DNA of 64,000 bases, taken from NCBI GenBank assembly GCA_964036315.1, contig OZ038478.1, positions 149,027,183 through 149,091,182 on the forward strand, read 5' to 3'. Both the position numbers and the translations under genes were made by a program. Each line of letters begins with the position of its first letter. Within the stretch, counting starts at the first letter, position 1. The notes under the pieces are model-generated. The model was not told the origin of the DNA. It made no database searches and saw only the letters and a program-made list of their open reading frames with translations. The DNA is from Acanthosepion esculentum. Its lineage: Eukaryota > Mollusca > Cephalopoda > Sepiida > Sepiidae. This document shows positions 57,395-64,000 of this stretch, piece by piece.

Positions 57395-58140
57395 AGATCA
57401 ATAATAAATATATGTATGCAGATGATACCAAAGTTGAAGGTTTCACAATCTTGTTTACCGAAGTCTGACAGCCAATCTCTGCTCTGATCAAATCTCAGCT
57501 CGTTCGTTGAAAAGTAACTTGCAACTTTCAATAACTTCCAAACCAAGCTAGTACCGTTTGGTCATCACCGACTAAACGATAGCTTTTCTTCTGACATGAT
57601 GAACATTAGAACTCTTAATCAGTCACTTTATTTTGAAGTTCTTCTGAAAACAATTTTCGCCCCAGACCGCAAATATATCTCTCGTATTCTATCGATTGCT
57701 AAATAGGCTAGAAAAATTATCTGAAAACATATGCTATTCTCTCACTTTACAAATGTCAGACCAGAACAGACATGGTGTATTGCTGCCATGTTCCTGCTGG
57801 CTATGTTTAACCTTCACTTTCCAATCTTGGCATAGTTCAAAAGCTTCTACGTGGCCTTGTGCCTGACGCATTATTTACTACTCTGCTAACCGTATCCCAT
57901 GACGAAACGTCCCAAGTCTGTCGTTAATATCGCATTTTCCTTGGTGAATATTCTGACGAGCTTCATTCCATACTTCCACCAGTTTTGAACTTTGCACCCA
58001 GTTATGCAGCATTGGCAGTTAAATCATCCTTATTGCGTTCCTAAATCCATTAATAAGGAAGTTTCTTTCCGACAGCCTCTTCCCAATGACCGCTATATGG
58101 TGAAAAAGACACCCAAAATGATGCTTTATTGATCACGATA
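57395..58140 (+). mobile_element. CR1/Jockey-type LINE, RT end with YADD
   Basis: NKYMYADDTKVEGF (57406-57450) contains the RT catalytic YADD box intact (57415-57426). After stops, KLVPFGHHRL matches the SxxKTKxLxFNHHR stretch, and KYISRILSIAK the YISSIAKSA stretch. Then come RPEQTWCIAAM and, in another frame, QTRTDMVYCCHVPAGY, for RPxMEYCCHxWAGA. It continues LLTVSHDETSQVC...GEYSDELHSILPPVLNF for LxHRRxVASLSLFYRYxxGxCSxEL. Many stops and shifts. The upstream RT is lost. Same family as 8712-10556 and 23480-25815. Confidence 0.8.
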
Positions 58141-58144
58141 TTGT

Positions 58145-59195
58145 TAGTATTTTCAAGTCATGGGTCAACCGTGTGCTACATAACCAACCTCATTCACTAA
58201 TCATATGTATTGAGAGGATCTTAGATCTTGTAATGCTTAAAATGGAAAGAGCGATCATAATACTCAGTATCGTATATTTTTTGAAGAGAATTCAAAATAA
58301 AAATCTCCTTACAGCTGAAATATCCCAAATTTACTCGAAAAGACATATTTTTCTTTAGATGATATTACATTTTGTTTTTTTATCTTTCAAATAAACATCT
58401 CAGCGTTTCAAATAAGCACACACTTATTTTAAGTAGAGAAACGCAGTTTCCATAGATATTCTGGAAAATGACGTTGTCAGTATCAAAATCATCAACCGAA
58501 TGAATCATTAATGTTATGTACCATTAGCTTATTAAGGACTGTTTAGTTTGATGCTTTGTGAGCTCATCCTGAATCCAAGAGATTTAACGTCACTAGGGAT
58601 CAATGTTGAAGTGAATGCTTAAGAATTGTTTTTCACTTCAGGAATTTCAGGTTTCTCCTTATAAGGATCTAATAACAGACCCTTTGATAAATACGTTATA
58701 GGCTATATTTTATGATTATTATTTGCATGAAAGATGTTTACAAGAAAAATGAAATGCTTAAACAATGCGCATTCGGGGATCTATTTACGGTTAATGATGT
58801 TATGCTGAACAAAATAGAAATATAGAAGTTGCAAATTAGAGAGTAATTAATTACTCTGGCCATTCGGGTCAGGTTAAGACGAATTTGTCAAAGAAAGTAT
58901 TTAAATAAAGGAAGATGAAGAAATATATTAAAGGAAATGAATCAATTTGGGAATATGAGTTAATGTTAAACAGGAGAGAAAGTTATCGCATATAAGGGTG
59001 AGAAATAAAAATTTAAATTAATACAAACGTAATAAGCATGAAGCTTTGACACAACTAAAATCGATAAAATTGAAAAACGAAAGTGTTGGTGAGAGAAATC
59101 AAATACGTGGTTGTATACATTCTTCTTTTTTAATCAAGTAATGAATTAGAAAAAAGAATTTATGCGGAAGAATGAAAAGCATAATGGAAAAGTAA
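58145..59195. other. AT-rich, no gene seen
   Basis: No domain or repeat recognised. Confidence 0.4.
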
Positions 59196-59199
59196 GAAA

Positions 59200-59935
59200 T
59201 GGTTTATTGTTGATGTATATTGGTTTGAACGGCCCAGTGCTCCATCCCAACCATTAGGCATGACGGTGGAAACATTATGCTTAGGGGCTATTTCTCTTCT
59301 AAGAATACAGGGCTACTACACCAGGTCGAGGGAAAGGTGGATGGGGCCAAGTACAGGGAAATCTTGAGTTAAAACCTCCTTGCCTCGTCCAGGACACTGA
59401 AGATGGATTGTGGATGGGTATTCCAGCATGACAATGACCCAAAGCATACGGCTAATGCGACAAAGGAGTGGCTCAAGAAGAAGCACATTAAGGTAATGGA
59501 GTGGCCTATTCAGTCTCCGGACCTTAATACTTTTAAGAATCTGTGGAGGGAGATGAAGCTTTGAGTTGACCAACGGCAAACTACAAACTTTAAAGATTTA
59601 GAGTGGATCTGCAAAGAGGATGGGCAACCCCCACCCGGGATCTGTAAAAGGTTGATAAGCAACTACAGGAAACGACTGGCTGCTGTGCTTACCAACAAGT
59701 TTTTTTTCACCAAATATGTTAAGTTTTGCTACGGGGTGAAATACTTATTTTTTCAATAAAAGGAAGTAAATGTTTACAAATGGATAAAATATGAATTTCT
59801 AGAATATTTTTTAAATTCTATCTCCCAATTTCAAGAGGGACCTACCTTGAAAATTATAGACCATTCCCATTTTTGAATGGTGGCAAACAAAGAAAATCAG
59901 CAGGGGATGAAATACTTATTTTCCCCAATATTTAA
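59200..59935 (+). mobile_element. 5'-truncated Tc1-type transposon, DD34E with Glu lost
   Basis: Transposase remains read GAKYREIL, then [23 protein letters not shown] (second Asp), then [18 protein letters not shown], then SNYRKRLAAVLTNK. The usual LNPIENLW has become LNTFKNLW: the catalytic Glu is Lys (AAG at 59535-59537), thirty-four residues after the Asp. A stop follows at KL and the first Asp block is missing. The 3' end has two direct copies of GGGGTGAAATACTTATTTT (59734-59752) and GGGGATGAAATACTTATTTT (59903-59922). That is the inner and outer repeat of an IR/DR end as in fish-type Tc1 elements. No left end found, so it is truncated. Confidence 0.88.
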
Positions 59936-59939
59936 ATTT

Positions 59940-61740
59940 GCATATATATATATTTATTTCTATGAAAATATTCCAAATGTTTGATCATGATTTTATTACA
60001 CGTGGGTGTTTCCCAGTACAAGACAACCTTAACCTCTGAAATTCATGTGTCAACCGCGGTCCATCTTCCTTATTCACATAGTAATCTCTTATTTCAATAT
60101 CCTCTTACATTCCAGTCACAAATGTCATTCTGTAAACTTCATTATAAAATTAATTAATTATAAGAGTTATCTATCATTGTTTTTATTAAATAATTACTAA
60201 AGAATGTGAAATGGGAAAAGAAAGGAAAAAATCTCCATACCTGAAATAATGCGCTCAGAATAAAATAAGATAATAAAATAATGAAAATGTAACATTTAAT
60301 TATGAAAATATCGGCAGAATTAAAGCGAGGGAACAACATATACACCGTCAGCCAAAATTCTGGGTAGCCGATAGCTACAATAATTTATAATATCCATACA
60401 TGTTTCAATTTTATTAATTTTAACTAAGCTAGCAGTATGAGACTATTTAACCCATTATTTCATGACATCCAACTTTTTAGAGAGCGGTTTACATATTTTT
60501 TTTAAAATCCAGTAATCACAAAAATGTATATAAGACAAAAAGTGGTAACATATGAAGAAACATTTATGCAGTAATGCATTAATTTCATTATGTTTATGAT
60601 TATTGAATATATGATGAAACCATTCATAAAGAGAAAGTCCTGCTGATTCGAATAAAAAGGAAAGATCATTCAATATTTACGCAATTCTGCGAAACGAAGA
60701 GTGTTAATGAAGGAGGAAAAGTGAATTAGAATCAATTGTTTCTTAATAAAGAGACAGAGAAAAAACAGGACATTAATTGAGAAAGAATTTAAGTGTGGAA
60801 GAAATAAATTTAGGCGTGGTGAAAATTGAGAATCAGGAGATAAGTAGTATTCTTTGCGTGGATTACAGATCCATATATGCCTTGCTCTTCATTATTAAAT
60901 AAAAGAACGAAAAGTAATTTCAGAATCTGATACACATGTAAATTCTAATTTTGTTTTTATGATAATTTATATAAGTAAAAGAAAAATATATTTAAAACTC
61001 GGACATAAAGAATGAATAGATAAAACCAAAGATCAATAATAGGCAGTTTCTCACTTAAACACAGATAAAAATATGTACTGAAGATCTAAAATGTAAATTT
61101 CTTCATCAACACTTTCATTGAGAGGCGAATATTTCCATTACAACATAAATTGCCTATTATTTAAATCAATGGCAACTAAATTCATAAAATTGCATATGCA
61201 CATTTTGATATCTATGAAAATTTTGAAAATATTAATATGAATATTGTACAGTAGATAATGATACATTAATAACTGTCCTATGTCATTCTGAATGGATTTA
61301 AAAAAAAGAATTTACAAAAAACTGATAATATTATTTTTCATTAGCAATAAATGTAAATAAATAAATTAATGTACATCACGGCTTCAGGTTTTTATATATA
61401 TTTATTATTATTTTCTGTCATTTTTTAAGTTTATTTACCGGCCACCTTTGCGTGGTATATTGATCCAGTGGGTAAAAAATAAGTCAGCCGACAGAGGATA
61501 GCATCGGAAACATAACTTGCATCGCACGCACACGCACATTTTACCTGAAGAGTGTCGTGCCTTCTCTTTACAGAGTATCTCATTTATATAACAATTATTA
61601 TGGAATATACTAAATTACCTATTTGGAAAATCCAATTAAAGTTTGATTATACATTTTGGGGGCGTTTGCGTTTTTGGTTTGGGACGCAAGGGGCAGACAA
61701 CTCACATATTTAACCTAATATTTTTATTCATAAACACACA
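59940..61740. other. AT-rich, no gene seen
   Basis: A GC-richer patch at 61438-61520 (ACCGGCCACCTTTGCGTGG..., AGCCGACAGAGGATAGCATCGG) is unexplained. Otherwise nothing recognised. Confidence 0.38.
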
Positions 61741-61741
61741 C

Positions 61742-61744
<3 letters not shown>

Positions 61745-61785
<41 letters not shown>
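61745..61785. repeat. (TA)n microsatellite
   Basis: About 20 TA units directly before the Penelope RT piece. Confidence 0.98.
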
Positions 61786-61786
<1 letters not shown>

Positions 61787-61789
61787 CAA

Positions 61790-62800
61790 CGTATCATTAT
61801 TGAAACAAATTGTAAAATTCCATAAAAATGATGATCCCCTCCGACCTATTCTTTACGTAGACACTTACACCTGCATACTACTTATGCAAACCATTAACAA
61901 ATTAATTACTCTATACCTCCCAAGTAAATATTTCATTAACTCAATAAACGAATTTGTAAAGATTCTTCATTCTGTAAAACCAAACAGCCAGATAATCGCA
62001 TCTTTAGATGTACAAATTTGATTTACTAATGTCCCCGTCCATGATGCTATTGACATCATTATCCGTGATGCATACAATCAAATTTCTCTCCTGTACATTA
62101 ATATTAAACCCATTATTTAGTAAATATTATTAACAAGTACCATTCAATTACATTTTCATATGCCCCTAGGCAATATTTATACGCAAATAGACGGTATCGA
62201 GATGGGATTCCTTTAGGCCCCTTTTTTCTAATTATTATACGGCACATTTAGAAAATAAAATACTTAATGACACTAATAAACCTCCTATATATGTAAGGTC
62301 CATAGATGATATTTTCATTATAGCTAAAACTATTGTTCAAATTACACAGCTTAAAAACAAATTTGAAATCACCCCTTCCTCGAATTTGCACTAGAACTCA
62401 ACATAAATAATAACATTCCTTTTCTTGATATGCTTATTAATAATTTACCACTTCTCTATTTTAGAAAACCCACGAGCATTAACTCGTGTCTTCTTAATTT
62501 TAACAGTAACTGCCCACATAATTTAACTGTTATAAAAAAAAAACTTAATCCAAAGCACGCAAATGATATCTTCTTCCTAAGCCATATGATATAAATAATT
62601 ACATAACATCAAACAAACACACATTAATAATGGATTCCCTAATTCCGTCATTGAACAACATATTAAAATCTATCTGAATAAACTTAACATTATTACTAAC
62701 AAAATCGATAATATTAATAATAATTTTAATCACAATGACATATGACAGCGTGGTAGACAGGTATAATGGGGGCAAGAACCTAGGGGAATATAAATTTCCT
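61790..62800 (+). mobile_element. Penelope-like element, RT palm fragment
   Basis: VKFHKNDDPLRPIL, then LPSKYFINSINEFVKIL and NSQIIASLDVQI (open frame 61800-62021, RT motif A with the first catalytic Asp in SLDV). Then FTNVPVHDAIDIII, then LGNIYTQIDGIEMGF for motif B. PPIYVRSIDDIFIIA stands where the YVDD box belongs, with SIDD, so the Tyr is lost but both Asp remain. NNIPFLDMLI follows. The broken frames continue to EQHIKIYLNKLN. Stops interrupt throughout. It complements the pieces at 51363 and 54240. All may derive from related copies, as the order in the genome is not the order in the protein. Confidence 0.85.
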
Positions 62801-62804
62801 ACAC

Positions 62805-63490
62805 TCTTTCAAATATATCTAATATCGAGAAAAATACAATTGTGAGGCGAACATTCAGATTCATAATTGTTGGTATGTAAGTCTACGCAAAACTATATAA
62901 TTGCGGAGTTATAACGTATAAAAAATCTCCATGAGGTCGTGACATTAACCATACCCAAAGAGTTACCCTATTTTGGTGAATTATACAAAAATCATCTCGC
63001 AAGGAAGATAATTCATAGCAAAATAATAATATAGTTTTTTAAAAAATACCCATAATTATAAAGATTTGCATAAGAGTAATTCATAACATTTGCCATTTGA
63101 GATATCATATATAAATATGGAATAACATAAAAATATGATACTCCATGATACTTTTATATATCTATGTAAATATATACTAAAATATGCAGAATCAAACTTG
63201 ACATTAGTTCTTATAAATATGTAGCAAAATAGTAATACATATAAATAGAACAATGATGAAATTCCCGCCATAAACAAAGTCCTCACGATTATTTCTCAAT
63301 ATAGTTATTGATGTTAGAAGATTAACGTTGATTCAGACACGGAAAAAAACATTATACCCCCATATTATGCATGTAATTGCTTATTAAGTAAGTTAATCAA
63401 AATGTCCATTTAACATTTTTAAAATGTATGCATGATTTTCGGAGTTACTTTCTTTTTTCACATCGAAAGATATGGGAATTTTTCAAAATG

Positions 63491-63498
<8 letters not shown>
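62805..63498. other. AT-rich, no gene seen
   Basis: No recognisable coding or repeat signal. Confidence 0.4.

Positions 63499-63499
<1 letters not shown>

Positions 63500-63568
<69 letters not shown>
63500..63568. repeat. (TA)n microsatellite
   Basis: About 35 TA units directly before the LINE copy. Confidence 0.98.
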
Positions 63569-63571
<3 letters not shown>

Positions 63572-64000
63572 AGAATGTCTGATGACAGGATGCCCAAGAT
63601 CCTAATGTACACACAGTTAGATCAAATCTAGAGGAATCTAGAACGCCCATGCCTAAGTTAAAAAGACAAGCTGAAAACCAACTTGTCAGCAGTCAATATA
63701 CCACATAACACCCTTGAGCGCTGAGCCCTGGAGCGGGTAAAATGGAAACCAACGAGTTTCAGTGTACTCAGCAGTTTTCACTCTGCTTGTCTGAATTCTT
63801 CAAGAAGCGAGAGCAAGATCTAAAATGTCAGCCAATCTAACAGTGATCTCATCTCTCCATCCTCCCACTTGCTCCATATGTGGTCTCCTTTGTAAATCAC
63901 TAGCGGATCTTAAATGGCATTTAAGATTATCGCACAAAATTTCAGAACTGAATCAACTAAGCTGTCAGATCCTCACACGTCGAAACCGACCCGATAATCC
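63569..64000 (+). mobile_element. Non-LTR retrotransposon 3' end (LINE), copy 2
   Basis: LRMSDDRMPKILMYTQLDQI begins right after (TA)n and equals the middle of the copy at 6060-6775. Then SAVNIPHNTLER, and the C terminus TCSICGLLCKSLADLKWHLRLSHKIS with an intact CxxC...HxxxxH zinc-finger pattern (63860-63945). Upstream RT sequence is absent; the window ends in the 3' region. Stops and shifts make it non-functional as it stands. Confidence 0.82.

Overview
The window looks like non-coding, transposon-rich DNA from an invertebrate animal, most likely a coleoid cephalopod such as an octopus. Reasons: it is strongly AT-rich, it holds more than fifteen long (TA)n tracts, and nearly all recognisable coding signal belongs to decayed transposable elements of types common in mollusc genomes. 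These are CR1/Jockey, RTE and I-type LINEs, Penelope-like elements with GIY-YIG endonucleases, Tc1/mariner transposons, tRNA-derived SINEs and LTR retrotransposon remnants. The species is an inference. No complete host gene, rRNA, genuine tRNA or CRISPR array was found. One weak candidate for a host exon (a short signal-peptide-like exon) lies at 57079-57147.

Layout. 0-12 kb: a solo LTR (579-918), a SINE (2409-2745), a mariner remnant on the minus strand (3190-3760), a LINE 3' end (6060-6775) abutting a 77-bp hairpin MITE and a (TA)n tract, a degenerate three-unit tandem repeat (7555-8465), and a CR1-like LINE with endonuclease and RT remains (8712-10556). 11-17 kb: a partial LTR (11656-11928), an I-type LINE RNase H segment between inverted minisatellite blocks (12057-12980), and a short Tc1 derivative (15729-16251). 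21-30 kb: further CR1-like pieces (21245-21640, 23480-25815), a minus-strand Penelope fragment (22016-22990), a foldback element (25863-26054) and minus-strand RTE-like RT pieces (26405-27240, 29515-29765). 30-43 kb is mostly featureless AT-rich sequence, broken by SINEs and an LTR (34420-34771). 43-51 kb: a mariner remnant, two solo LTRs with intact target-site duplications (43828-44171, 45567-46056), a compound minisatellite (46395-47632), a 79-bp hairpin MITE whose ends resemble human MADE1, and a Tc1 element with two TIRs (49403-50365). 51-64 kb: Penelope-like fragments whose long terminal repeats contain a hammerhead-ribozyme-like fold (52685-52742 and 53916-53971), a nested LTR retrotransposon end (53262-53790), a near-perfect 126-bp palindrome (56102-56227), a CR1-like RT tail with an intact YADD motif, a 5'-truncated Tc1 copy, a Penelope RT core (61790-62800), and a second copy of the first LINE 3' end at the window edge.

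How it fits together: the elements are mostly relics with stops, frameshifts and truncations. They share a strong tendency to end in, or be interrupted by, (TA)n. Families recur within the window: three copies of one LTR, two of another, three of the foldback element, two each of a Tc1, a mariner and two SINE families, and several CR1 and Penelope fragments. The most interesting elements are structural RNA or DNA folds rather than protein genes: the ribozyme-like Penelope repeats, the hairpin cluster inside an LTR, the MADE1-like hairpin and the foldback palindrome. All family calls rest on motifs read by eye; no database search was run.
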